Assembly: GCF_024347315.1 (NCBI RefSeq)
Contig: NZ_AP025460.1
Span: 2,728,001-2,792,000, forward strand
Direction of reading: 5' to 3'
Source of the DNA: Vibrio atlanticus
GTDB taxonomy: Bacteria; Pseudomonadota; Gammaproteobacteria; Enterobacterales; Vibrionaceae
Length of the DNA stretch: 64,000 bases
The notes beneath the pieces were generated by a model. That model had not been told where the DNA came from. It ran no database searches and saw only the letters and a program-made list of their open reading frames with translations. Positions 9,047-16,635 of the stretch are shown here, piece by piece; within the stretch, counting starts at the first letter, position 1, and every line of letters starts with the position of its first letter. A program made the position numbers and the translations under genes.

Positions 9047-10501
9047 TTATAAATCATGTCCAAATGAGCCTTCGCTACCACCATCTGTTGGTGATATTCC
9101 CTGTGAAGCTTGAGATTGCTCTGAATCCGATTCAGACGGTTCAGCGATATAAGCGCTTCGACCTAATAAGTAATATTCCAAATCATTCGGGTCAACAAAG
9201 GCGTCTGTTGGTAACGTTACTTTACTTCGGTCAATAGGACTCGCAAGTCGAGGGGTGACCAGAATGACAAGTTCTGTTTCACCAGATACATACTCTTGAC
9301 TATTAAAGAGTTGCCCTAAGATGGGAACATCACCAATACCCGGCATTTTGTTACTCACATCCCTAACATTCTCGCTGAGCAATCCAGCAATACCAATAGT
9401 TTGTCCGTCGGCTAGCTCAAGCGTCGATGACGCGCTTCGACGAGTAATTGGTGGGATAAAGTAGGTCGCATTGGTTGTTCCTGGGTCAATCGTTAACGAG
9501 CTGCTATTGGCAATTTCACTCACATCAACAGCCAAGTTTAGATTGATCTTTTTATCACTCAGAACCGTTGGGATAAATTTCAATCCAACTCCATACTCTT
9601 TATATTCAATCGTAATGCCATCTTCATCTGGCACAGGGATAGGGAATTCACCACCCGCTAAAAACTCAGCTTTGGAGCCACTTAATGCCGTTAAGTTAGG
9701 CTCAGCTAATACTTTCGCTACACCATTCTGTTTGGCTACATCCAGGGCGAATGTAAACAGGGTATTACTATCAATAAACGAGCCTAAAATGCCGTAATCA
9801 GTAGAGGTTGGAATATCAAAGATTGGCGTAGCCCCTAGAACACCAGCAGGAACTGACGACGCCCCCCAAGAAATATTCGATCCGCTCGTTTGGAAGAAGT
9901 GAAAGTTTGCATCAAATTTTCTCACCAAGCTTCTTTGAACCTCGGCAACCGTCACTTCCAACATAACTTGTTGAGCACCGCCAATAGACATCAAGTTGAT
10001 AACACCTGTCGCTGCAGCTTGCTCGCTACCACTTTCCTTCGATTCATCAGCTGTTTCACCCGAAGAGTAGGTTTCTGCTATTCGCATCGCTACATTCATT
10101 TGTTGCTGATTACTCACCTGCCCACTCAGCAGCAAGCGATTCTGAGCACTGTGCACCTCTATAGTTTCATCAGGAAGAAACTCATATAACTTCGCTTTCA
10201 AGCTATTAAGATCATGAGTGACTTCGATGTTGATCGATTCAATCAGCTGGCCACGGGAGTCCCACGCCATTAGGTTAGTAGCACCTAATTTTTTTCCGAT
10301 TAAAAATAGCTCGCTCGATTTCAACATCACAATATCAAGTACATCAGGATCACCAAGCGACACTTTGCTCGCTTTCCCTGACAACACCACATGTGTTGAT
10401 TTGTGATGAGGAACCGTTACCGTTTTACCCGTTTGTAGAGCAGCAAAGCTCAGTGTAGAGAAACAAACGAAGCTCAAAATACACGTTATTATTATTTTCA
10501 T
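9047..10501 (-). CDS. rcpA: RcpA/CpaC outer-membrane secretin of the Tad pilus
   Basis: 484 aa with a Sec signal peptide (cut near residues 20-21, SFAALQ), a pilus-type N-terminal domain (about 25-95, VSLGDPDVLDIVMLKSSELFLIGKKLGATNL), a BON-like segment (about 95-150), and a secretin domain (about 165-430) with VMLEVTVAEVQRS, LAEPNLTALSG, GEFPIPVP and VPILGQLF. It forms the outer-membrane channel for the Flp pilus. The C-terminus is Ser/Gln rich. It lies 8 bp after rcpC. Confidence 0.94.
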   Translation of the reverse strand: MKIIITCILSFVCFSTLSFAALQTGKTVTVPHHKSTHVVLSGKASKVSLGDPDVLDIVMLKSSELFLIGKKLGATNLMAWDSRGQLIESINIEVTHDLNSLKAKLYEFLPDETIEVHSAQNRLLLSGQVSNQQQMNVAMRIAETYSSGETADESKESGSEQAAATGVINLMSIGGAQQVMLEVTVAEVQRSLVRKFDANFHFFQTSGSNISWGASSVPAGVLGATPIFDIPTSTDYGILGSFIDSNTLFTFALDVAKQNGVAKVLAEPNLTALSGSKAEFLAGGEFPIPVPDEDGITIEYKEYGVGLKFIPTVLSDKKINLNLAVDVSEIANSSSLTIDPGTTNATYFIPPITRRSASSTLELADGQTIGIAGLLSENVRDVSNKMPGIGDVPILGQLFNSQEYVSGETELVILVTPRLASPIDRSKVTLPTDAFVDPNDLEYYLLGRSAYIAEPSESDSEQSQASQGISPTDGGSEGSFGHDL

Positions 10502-10509
10502 AACTCACC

Positions 10510-11259
10510 TCAATCCTTGACGCGAACACTAGATGCTTGAGTACCTTTAATGATCGTCACACTCGGCTTAGGTACGTATCGACGAACAACCTTTTTCTCA
10601 ACTTCATGAGGGTTTCTCAGTGTCAGTTGAATACTGCCTTTACTCTTCGCTGTTAAAAGTTTTTCAGCATCTTTAGGTGAAACCTCTAATGTCACAGCTC
10701 GTACGATAATAGGACTGTTTTCATTCGTTTTTGCCGTTTGGTCTACTGCCAATACCTTGATATCTTTCAACACGGTACGAGTTGCTGCTGAGTTTTTGCT
10801 GTAAGAAACGGTGCTAAGTATGTCAACTTTATTACCTGGTAATAGAAAACCAGCCACACCAATAACGTCATCCACTCGTATTGTTACCGCACGTTTATTC
10901 TCAGGTATTAATGCAGCAAGCGTTGAGCCTTCTCCTGGAATAGTAAAACGCATTTTATGAAGCACTTCTCCAGCATAAATAGTATTGGCCACCACTTTGC
11001 CAACCAATTCAGAAGCATCGGAAAAATTATTTTCATTAATCCAATCAACTTCCATCAACTTTGTCGCTAAGAACTGTTCCTCAATAATGGTTCCAGCTTC
11101 AATTTCTTGTGATGCCACCACGACTGGATGACGCTCCACAGCTTCAACTTCAACGGTTGGTTGAACTTGATCTTCCATCCACTGCTTAGCAAAAAATACA
11201 GCCGCTAAGCCAAATACTACGGACAGTAAAAACAGTAGGAAAACTTGACTCTTATTCAT
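10510..11259 (-). CDS. rcpC: RcpC/CpaB pilus assembly protein
   Basis: 249 aa from ATG 11259, preceded by GAGGAAG; a longer frame to 11349 exists but would bury the membrane anchor. Residues 5-25 are an N-terminal hydrophobic anchor, a SAF domain covers about 45-110 (VVVASQEIEAGTIIEEQFLATK), and an RcpC/CpaB domain follows (VTIRVDDVIGVAGFLLPGNKVDIL). The protein links the secretin to the periplasm. Its start lies inside the last codons of the upstream AAA+ ATPase gene (8-bp overlap), so the two are translationally coupled. Confidence 0.92.
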   Translation of the reverse strand: MNKSQVFLLFLLSVVFGLAAVFFAKQWMEDQVQPTVEVEAVERHPVVVASQEIEAGTIIEEQFLATKLMEVDWINENNFSDASELVGKVVANTIYAGEVLHKMRFTIPGEGSTLAALIPENKRAVTIRVDDVIGVAGFLLPGNKVDILSTVSYSKNSAATRTVLKDIKVLAVDQTAKTNENSPIIVRAVTLEVSPKDAEKLLTAKSKGSIQLTLRNPHEVEKKVVRRYVPKPSVTIIKGTQASSVRVKD

Positions 11260-12601
11260 TATTTTCTTCCTCGTGTCCATCAGAGGTAAAATAGACTTCC
11301 CATGCCATGGAAAGAATATCGAAGGTAATAACAGGCGGGAGTTGTTCAAACGAAAGAATATCTTTGCTTATACCAACGAGATCTTTCGGTAAACATGGGA
11401 AAAGTGGCACCTTAAGAAGCGTGTGCATTTGAGACAAACGCTCAAAGAATCCATCTTGAAGCTCTACTTCTTTATCAGCAACGACGCTCATCCATAAAGC
11501 TTCATAGTCTCGTTGGTTAAGTGGCTTGAATTCAATCTTGTAACCTAAACGACGCAAAAAGGCAGGGTCGCTTATTTTCTTGGGATTTAGATTGGTAGAG
11601 AAGGCCAGCGTTAATACAAATGGCATCGTTATCTGCTGACCATTAGGCAGCGACAAATAATCGAATGAGTACTCCATCGGTACTATCCAACGGTTAAGAA
11701 GCGCATCCACAGGCATGGGCTGACGACCAAGGTCATCAATGATAAAAATCCCATTGTTTGCCATCATTTGAACTGGAGCTAACCAGACTCGACTATTTTC
11801 TGAGTGATTGACTTCAAGCATATCCATCGTCAGTTCTCCCCCAACTTGGATATTGGGTCTTTCACAATTAAGCCAACGCTTGTCGTACTGATCTTTGAGG
11901 GAAATACTTTGATCGCTGCCGTTACTATCCAACGGTTTATGATGTTGCGCCGAGAACACTTTGATAATGTTACCCAGAGCATAGACGGCATAAGGGATAA
12001 ACACAGAGGTATGTAAAGCATTCACAATACGGCTCGCAACAAATGTTTTCCCCGTTCCTGCATGTCCATACAGTAACAAAGCACGTCCCGAATTGATTGC
12101 AGGCCCAAGTACTGAAATCATTTTGTCGACACCATATACATCATTCAGTGCCGCCTCGACATGTGGCCGAGTTACTAACTCAGCTCTCAAGTCTTGTTGT
12201 TTTACCACCTCACTATATTGGGTAAGCGAAACCGGTGCGGGGCCTAAATAAGCATCACGCTTGAAAGCAAGATCCGCTTCTTCAAGCCCTTTTTCTGATA
12301 GTGAATAACGAACATGACTATGCGACACAGATGAGAGGGAAATATCAGAAGTAGGCTGAAATACTTCGATTAGTGACTTCTTTCTTAAAACGGCCAAAGC
12401 GCTTTCTACAATATGAGTAACAACACATAAATAATTAGAAAGCTCTAAAACATCCGATTTTGGGTAAGCCGACAAATGCTTAAGTACAAGGTTTTCAATA
12501 ACGACTTCAGGAACACCCAACATATCAAGAGATGTAGGGACGATTGGGGCTGAAATTTGTGGCTTCAAGGTTGTTGGAGCAGTACGCCCTATAATATCCA
12601 T
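11252..12601 (-). CDS. winged-helix AAA+ ATPase embedded in the Tad locus, function unknown
   Basis: 449 aa, cytoplasmic, without signal or membrane segments. Residues about 35-110 look like a winged helix (KHLSAYPKSDVLELSNYLC, then RYSLSEKGLEEA), followed by a conserved-looking linker YLGPAPVSLTQY (118-129). The AAA+ module has Walker A GHAGTGKT at 179-186, Walker B IFIIDDLG at 285-292, a sensor-like AFSTNL at 333-338 and candidate arginine fingers at 350-351 (FLRR). It resembles a broad family of AAA+ proteins of unknown role. It lies between tadV and rcpC, overlapping rcpC by 8 bp. It is not TadA, which is present separately. It could remodel Tad proteins or control their expression (inference). 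Confidence 0.88.
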   Translation of the reverse strand: MDIIGRTAPTTLKPQISAPIVPTSLDMLGVPEVVIENLVLKHLSAYPKSDVLELSNYLCVVTHIVESALAVLRKKSLIEVFQPTSDISLSSVSHSHVRYSLSEKGLEEADLAFKRDAYLGPAPVSLTQYSEVVKQQDLRAELVTRPHVEAALNDVYGVDKMISVLGPAINSGRALLLYGHAGTGKTFVASRIVNALHTSVFIPYAVYALGNIIKVFSAQHHKPLDSNGSDQSISLKDQYDKRWLNCERPNIQVGGELTMDMLEVNHSENSRVWLAPVQMMANNGIFIIDDLGRQPMPVDALLNRWIVPMEYSFDYLSLPNGQQITMPFVLTLAFSTNLNPKKISDPAFLRRLGYKIEFKPLNQRDYEALWMSVVADKEVELQDGFFERLSQMHTLLKVPLFPCLPKDLVGISKDILSFEQLPPVITFDILSMAWEVYFTSDGHEEENNE

Positions 12602-12638
12602 ATATTATGTCTCCCCACAAAGCTAACCAACAACAGAT

Positions 12639-13169
12639 TTAAGTAAAGTAGCTATACATCGCTAACCCTATAACAACAGAAGGAGCAAAAGGCATCGTTA
12701 CTTTATTTGAATACCGAGTATGTAAATTAGCTGTTTTATCAATGACTGGTGCAGCTCCACCAAGCACAATTATCTTATTTTCAAAATAGCTTTTAATACT
12801 AAAACAGCTCGAGTTGGACAGGTTGTATAGCAGGTAGAAAACCCCAACAACTCCAGAAGAAACCAAGATAAAGTACGATGCATCGAGTAATTGTCCCCAC
12901 CCCAAATACATTCCTACAACACCTAATAACTTCACATCCCCTGCAGACATTGCTCTTAAAAAATAGAATAGCAATCCAAAACAAAAGAATACGACCGACC
13001 CAAATAAAGACATTAAGAAACTATCAAAGGTGTAATTGCTGTTGAACATTGATAAGAAATAAAAAAACAAAAAAAGAATCAATATTTTGTTCGGTATACG
13101 ATGTTTCTCAACATCGTATACCGATACAGCAATTAGCAATGCCCAAAAAACAGAAGGCTCATTAATCAT
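12639..13169 (-). CDS. tadV: TadV/CpaA prepilin peptidase
   Basis: 176 aa, polytopic membrane aspartyl protease of the A24 family. The two catalytic Asp regions are VYDVEKHRIPNK (Asp19) and MSAGDVKLLG (Asp78), the second matching the GxGD motif with Ser at its first position. Hydrophobic helices fill the rest. It should cleave the Flp pilins and the TadE/F pseudopilins at the inner membrane. It directly follows the flp genes, as in most Tad loci. The ribosome binding site before ATG 13169 is weak. Confidence 0.92.
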   Translation of the reverse strand: MINEPSVFWALLIAVSVYDVEKHRIPNKILILFLFFYFLSMFNSNYTFDSFLMSLFGSVVFFCFGLLFYFLRAMSAGDVKLLGVVGMYLGWGQLLDASYFILVSSGVVGVFYLLYNLSNSSCFSIKSYFENKIIVLGGAAPVIDKTANLHTRYSNKVTMPFAPSVVIGLAMYSYFT

Positions 13170-13178
13170 AATTTCAAT

Positions 13179-13343
13179 TCATACGCTCGATATAATACTT
13201 TGAAATTTACTCACTAATGTCGTAGCCATTCCAGAAAAAATTAGCCCGACAAAAATTATGAGCGAGGCAGCACCAATGACATACTCAATAGTCGTTAACC
13301 CCTTTTGCTTTCTCACTCTCCGATCAACCATGGCAGTAATCAT
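13179..13343 (-). CDS. flp: Flp-type pilin, second copy
   Basis: 54 aa. The sequence has a basic leader MITAMVDRRVRKQKG, the type IVb cleavage motif KG-LTTIEY with Glu at +5 and Tyr at +6, then one hydrophobic helix and a short polar tail ending SIISSV. This is the size and layout of Flp major or minor pilins. The ATG overlaps the stop of the upstream flp (TAATG) and has no ribosome binding site of its own, so expression probably depends on coupling. An internal ATG at 13331 is possible. Confidence 0.9.
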   Translation of the reverse strand: MITAMVDRRVRKQKGLTTIEYVIGAASLIIFVGLIFSGMATTLVSKFQSIISSV

Positions 13344-13513
13344 TAAATACTGTTAATGATGTTATTAAGCTTAGCGGATAGGGCTGCCCCAAAACCAGTA
13401 AATATAGTGGTCAAGCCTAATACCAGTAACGCTGCACCAATTACATACTCGATAACAGTCAACCCTTCTTCATCTTTCATGAATTCTTTACAATTATTCA
13501 AAAACTTATCCAT
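13343..13513 (-). CDS. flp: Flp-type pilin, first copy
   Basis: 56 aa. The leader MDKFLNNCKEFMKDEEG is followed by LTVIEYVIGAALLVLGLTT, the Flp cleavage site (Gly-Leu, Glu at +5, Tyr at +6) and helix, then a polar tail KLNNIINSI. A strong ribosome binding site (AAGGAGAGG) lies before ATG 13513, the best in the locus, consistent with the abundant pilin subunit. It is the first gene of the Tad operon. It is similar but not identical to the second copy. Confidence 0.92.
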   Translation of the reverse strand: MDKFLNNCKEFMKDEEGLTVIEYVIGAALLVLGLTTIFTGFGAALSAKLNNIINSI

Positions 13514-13538
13514 GAGAACCTCTCCTTGATTTACGTAT

Positions 13539-13555
13539 CAGGCTTTGTTTGCCTG
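13539..13555 (-). other. small inverted repeat in the flp leader
   Basis: CAGGC and GCCTG arms (5 bp) are separated by 7 nt, 26 bp upstream of the first flp ATG. It would form a weak hairpin near the 5' end of the pilin mRNA. Its function is unknown. Confidence 0.35.
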
Positions 13556-13664
13556 TAAAGTAAATCTAGAGGTGAGAGATATATTTGGTTAGGATTTTTT
13601 TGCCATTTACTTGCACTTTTTTGTGGTACTTCTAATCTAAATATAAAGCTTCATTAATTAGCCA

Positions 13665-13679
13665 CTTTTAGACTAAAAG
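13665..13679. promoter_or_regulatory. 15-bp palindrome in the flp / AraC-type regulator intergenic region
   Basis: CTTTTAGACTAAAAG is a perfect palindrome around a central A, 27 bp upstream of the regulator's ATG and about 150 bp upstream of flp. Its place between the two divergent genes makes it a candidate operator. No assigned regulator motif was recognised. Confidence 0.45.
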
Positions 13680-13706
13680 AGAATATGAAATGCATTGGGT
13701 ATCTGT

Positions 13707-14456
13707 ATGAAAATAGTAACCCCGTTATTATCGGATCAAGAGAGTGATTTCAACTCCGTTATTATTAATAAAATAAGTCACTATTTCTCTATTGCAAATT
13801 TCAAACAAGACATATCTATAATCAGTAACTTAGACGTCAGACTGGTATTTTTCATTTTGAATACCCCTGATAAAATCCAACTACTTACCATGGCTTTATC
13901 TATTTGCGAAAATTTGAACAAAAGAATTGTTATTATTTGCTCTGACCCGTTACCTAATATCGTTCGAAATCATAAAAATATATTTTTCATCATAGAAACA
14001 AACAGTAATCATCTGACCAGTCAATTCGAAGATCTTAAGGCTAAGACACAGCATATGTTCGAGTCCCACTTCGATATCGACAGAGACACAAACAACAACA
14101 ACCAGCTTCCTGTAAAAGCCTTCACATCCGAAGTCGTTAACTTTGTGATGGACAACATCAACAAAGAAATCAGAGAAATAGAGATCGCCGAAAAATGTCA
14201 CTGTTCAACCACCTATTTTTCTAAGAAGTTTCATCTACACTTTGGAGTAAGCTTTAGAGACTTCGTGTGCGATAAACGTATTCTACTTGCCAAAAAGTTA
14301 ATCGAAGCAGATACCGAATCAAAAATTGCTGTCATTGCCTATCAATGTGGATACAAGGATGTGTCATATTTCTCGAGAATTTTTAAGAAACGGACTGGAG
14401 TAACGCCTGCAAGTTACAGGCGAGCCTGCACAGATAACGGAAAACAAAGAACATAA
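13707..14456 (+). CDS. AraC-family regulator with receiver-like N-terminus, divergent from the Tad locus
   Basis: 249 aa from ATG 13707; an in-frame TTG at 13695 would add four residues and neither has a clear ribosome binding site. The C-terminal 100 residues are an AraC/XylS double helix-turn-helix (EIEIAEKCHCSTTYFSKKFHLHFGVSFRDFV, then IAYQCGYKDVSYFSRIFKKRTGVTPASYRR). The N-terminal 120 residues lack the cupin of sugar-sensing AraC proteins. They alternate beta-like hydrophobic runs (VRLVFFIL, KRIVIICSD, IFFIIET) as a receiver domain would, with no obvious phospho-acceptor aspartate. Divergence from flp suggests it controls the Tad operon (inference). Confidence 0.85.
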   Translation: MKIVTPLLSDQESDFNSVIINKISHYFSIANFKQDISIISNLDVRLVFFILNTPDKIQLLTMALSICENLNKRIVIICSDPLPNIVRNHKNIFFIIETNSNHLTSQFEDLKAKTQHMFESHFDIDRDTNNNNQLPVKAFTSEVVNFVMDNINKEIREIEIAEKCHCSTTYFSKKFHLHFGVSFRDFVCDKRILLAKKLIEADTESKIAVIAYQCGYKDVSYFSRIFKKRTGVTPASYRRACTDNGKQRT

Positions 14457-14481
14457 ACGCTAATTTTACTCCCTAAAAGAA

Positions 14482-14509
14482 AAAATCATGGTACATTTAA
14501 CATGATTTT
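14482..14509 (+). other. inverted repeat before the acyl-CoA ligase gene
   Basis: The arms AAAATCATG and CATGATTTT (9 bp, perfect) are separated by 10 nt. It lies 26 bp after the AraC-type gene and 38 bp before the ligase. It may be a weak terminator for the regulator or an operator for the ligase. No long T-run follows. Confidence 0.4.
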
Positions 14510-14546
14510 AACAAAAATAACTTAGCGAAAAACATGGAGTTAGACA

Positions 14547-16235
14547 ATGATTCAGCCTAACGAGTTTAGCCAAGAACAAGCAACAGCTCTCCCTACACCC
14601 AATGACATGATTTTAAAATGGGCAGAAGAACGCCCAGATGAAGTCTACTTAAAGCAAATTATTAACCGCCAATTTGTTGAGTTTACTTATAAAGAAGTGG
14701 CCGACAAAGCACTGAAACTGGCGTCAGCATTAGAAGGACTCGGAGCCCAACCCGGTGATCGAGTCGCTCTCGTATCGAAAAACTGTGCAGAGTGGTTTAT
14801 CTGCGATCTTGCCATGATGTTAGGAGATTTTGTCAGCGTCCCAATCTTTCCAACAGCGGGTGCCGATACCATACAGTACTGTATTGAACACAGTGAAAGT
14901 AAAATTGTGATTGCGGGTAAACTCGACGATCCTAAGGCCACTCAAAAAGTACTGGATGACAATCCAAACTTGGCGAGTATCTCACTTCCCTACGATAGCG
15001 CAGCGAAGTGCCAACATACTTTCGAACAACTCATCGATACCCATGACCCCTCAACCAAGCGTCCTCAGCATCACGATGATAAAGTAATGTCGCTTGTTTA
15101 TACGTCGGGTACATCAGGGCTACCAAAAGGCGCGATGCTCACATACGGTGCCTTTACGTGGTCAGTTCAACGGTTGATCGATCATATTGGTATCCAACCC
15201 GGCGATCGCTTGTTCTCTTATCTACCGCTTGCCCATATTACAGAACGCGTTTACATCTTTGGCTCATCGGTAATGGGCGGTATAGTCACTGCTTTCCCGG
15301 AGTCTTTAGATACCTTTATTGATGATGTGAAAATGCATCGCCCTACTCTATTTATTTCAGTTCCTCGTTTATGGACTCTGTTCCAGCAACGAATCCAAGA
15401 TAAGCTTCCGCAGAAGAAACTGAATTTCTTACTTAAGATTCCGTTTATCAACAACATCATTAAGAAGAAACTGGCTGATGGCCTAGGGTTAGATCAAGCC
15501 CGCGTTTTGGGATGTGGTTCTGCACCTGTATCACCGGCTCTACTCGCATGGTATGAGAGTGTTGGCCTACACATTACCGAGGCTTGGGGAATGACTGAGT
15601 CTTTCGCCTACAGCACGATTAATCACCCGTTTAGAGCCGACAAAATTGGTACTGTGGGTAATGCTGGTCCGGGCATCGAACTCAAAATTGCAGAAGATGA
15701 AGAGATTTTGGTTCGAAGCAAAGGTATGTTCTCTGGTTATTACAAAAATGACATAGCCACCCAAGAGTCTTTTAACTCTGAGGGATGGCTTCATACTGGC
15801 GATATTGGTGATATCGACAGCGAGGGCTACCTAACGATCCGGGGACGTAAAAAAGACACCTTTAAAACTGCGAAAGGTAAGTTTGTGGCTCCAGTGCCAA
15901 TCGAAAACAAACTGTTTGAATACAGCCGCGTAGAAATGATGTGTTTGATCGGCTTAGGCTTACCTGGTCCTATCCTACTCGTGGTACCGCATGACTTCCC
16001 TAATTTTGATCGGGCTCGTTATGAAAGAACAAGTAAACGTGTCATTGAAAAAATGAACCAACAGTTAGCCTCGCATGAGAAGATCAAAGGGGTACTGATG
16101 ATTAAGGAACCGTGGAGCATCGACAACGGTGTACTTACCCCTACTCTCAAGATAAAGCGACATATCCTTGAGCAGAAATACCATGAAATCGGTCATAACT
16201 GGCCAAAAGATAAATTGGTGGTTTGGGAAGAGTAA
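14547..16235 (+). CDS. AMP-binding long-chain acyl-CoA synthetase family protein
   Basis: 562 aa ANL-superfamily adenylating enzyme, expected to activate a fatty or other carboxylic acid to its acyl-CoA through an acyl-AMP. The P-loop SLVYTSGTSGLPKGAM lies at about residues 182-197, the adenine motif EAWGMTES near 349-356, and GWLHTGDIGDIDSEGYLTIRGRKKDTFKTAKGKFV is the hinge and catalytic-Lys region. This is the FadD15-like branch rather than E. coli-type FadD. GGAG lies 8 bp before the ATG. It is a single gene ended by a terminator; the substrate is not determined. Confidence 0.88.
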   Translation: MIQPNEFSQEQATALPTPNDMILKWAEERPDEVYLKQIINRQFVEFTYKEVADKALKLASALEGLGAQPGDRVALVSKNCAEWFICDLAMMLGDFVSVPIFPTAGADTIQYCIEHSESKIVIAGKLDDPKATQKVLDDNPNLASISLPYDSAAKCQHTFEQLIDTHDPSTKRPQHHDDKVMSLVYTSGTSGLPKGAMLTYGAFTWSVQRLIDHIGIQPGDRLFSYLPLAHITERVYIFGSSVMGGIVTAFPESLDTFIDDVKMHRPTLFISVPRLWTLFQQRIQDKLPQKKLNFLLKIPFINNIIKKKLADGLGLDQARVLGCGSAPVSPALLAWYESVGLHITEAWGMTESFAYSTINHPFRADKIGTVGNAGPGIELKIAEDEEILVRSKGMFSGYYKNDIATQESFNSEGWLHTGDIGDIDSEGYLTIRGRKKDTFKTAKGKFVAPVPIENKLFEYSRVEMMCLIGLGLPGPILLVVPHDFPNFDRARYERTSKRVIEKMNQQLASHEKIKGVLMIKEPWSIDNGVLTPTLKIKRHILEQKYHEIGHNWPKDKLVVWEE

Positions 16236-16248
16236 TCAAAACCGAGAG

Positions 16249-16271
16249 GGAGCCATTACGGCTCCTTTTTT
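16249..16271 (+). terminator. intrinsic terminator of the acyl-CoA ligase gene
   Basis: Stem GGAGCC/GGCTCC with a 5-nt loop followed by six T, 13 bp after the stop. Confidence 0.85.
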
Positions 16272-16325
16272 AGCACCAAAGCGCTCAACCTTAGGTCAGT
16301 TACTGCCTCACCTAACACACTCCAC

Positions 16326-16532
16326 TCACTCCCAAAACGATTTCTTCAGTTCCTTATCAACTTGTTCCTGTGTAATCCCGACATCTCTCAACAAATATTC
16401 TGGTAACTCAGACAGCTGCTTTCTGGTTCTACGATTCTGAAGATAACGCTCAAAGTTAGAATAGAATTTCTTAATTGATAACGATGATAAGAATGATTGG
16501 TTAGCCCTTGATGTCGCTGTTATCGTGTTCAT
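16326..16532 (-). CDS. DUF1127 (YjiS-like) small protein
   Basis: 68 aa. The C-terminal half FYSNFERYLQNRRTRKQLSELPEYLLRDVGITQEQVDKE is the DUF1127 motif: Arg-rich helix, L-x-x-L-x-x-x-x-L-x-D-I/V-G-I. Such small basic proteins occur in many proteobacteria; some are linked to RNA turnover or phosphate and carbon metabolism, but the role here is unknown. Its promoter must lie within or next to the start of the divergent LysR gene, suggesting possible co-regulation. Confidence 0.85.
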   Translation of the reverse strand: MNTITATSRANQSFLSSLSIKKFYSNFERYLQNRRTRKQLSELPEYLLRDVGITQEQVDKELKKSFWE

Positions 16533-16635
16533 AGCCTATCTCCTGTTGATTTTTCGCTTTATCATGGTCAATAATCAACCAATAGATAAATATCGACAAA
16601 CGATAGATACTGACATTCGGTTAAGGAAAACTAAT

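Noticed and set aside
1..13513. Tad locus as a type II or type IVa pilus system
   Set aside because: Flp-type pilins with Glu+5/Tyr+6, TadA of the CpaF branch, TadZ and RcpC define it as type IVb Tad.
13590..13620. Sigma-54 promoter (TGGCA...) upstream of flp
   Set aside because: On the minus strand TGGCAAAAAAATCCTA has the GG element but lacks the GC of the -12 element.
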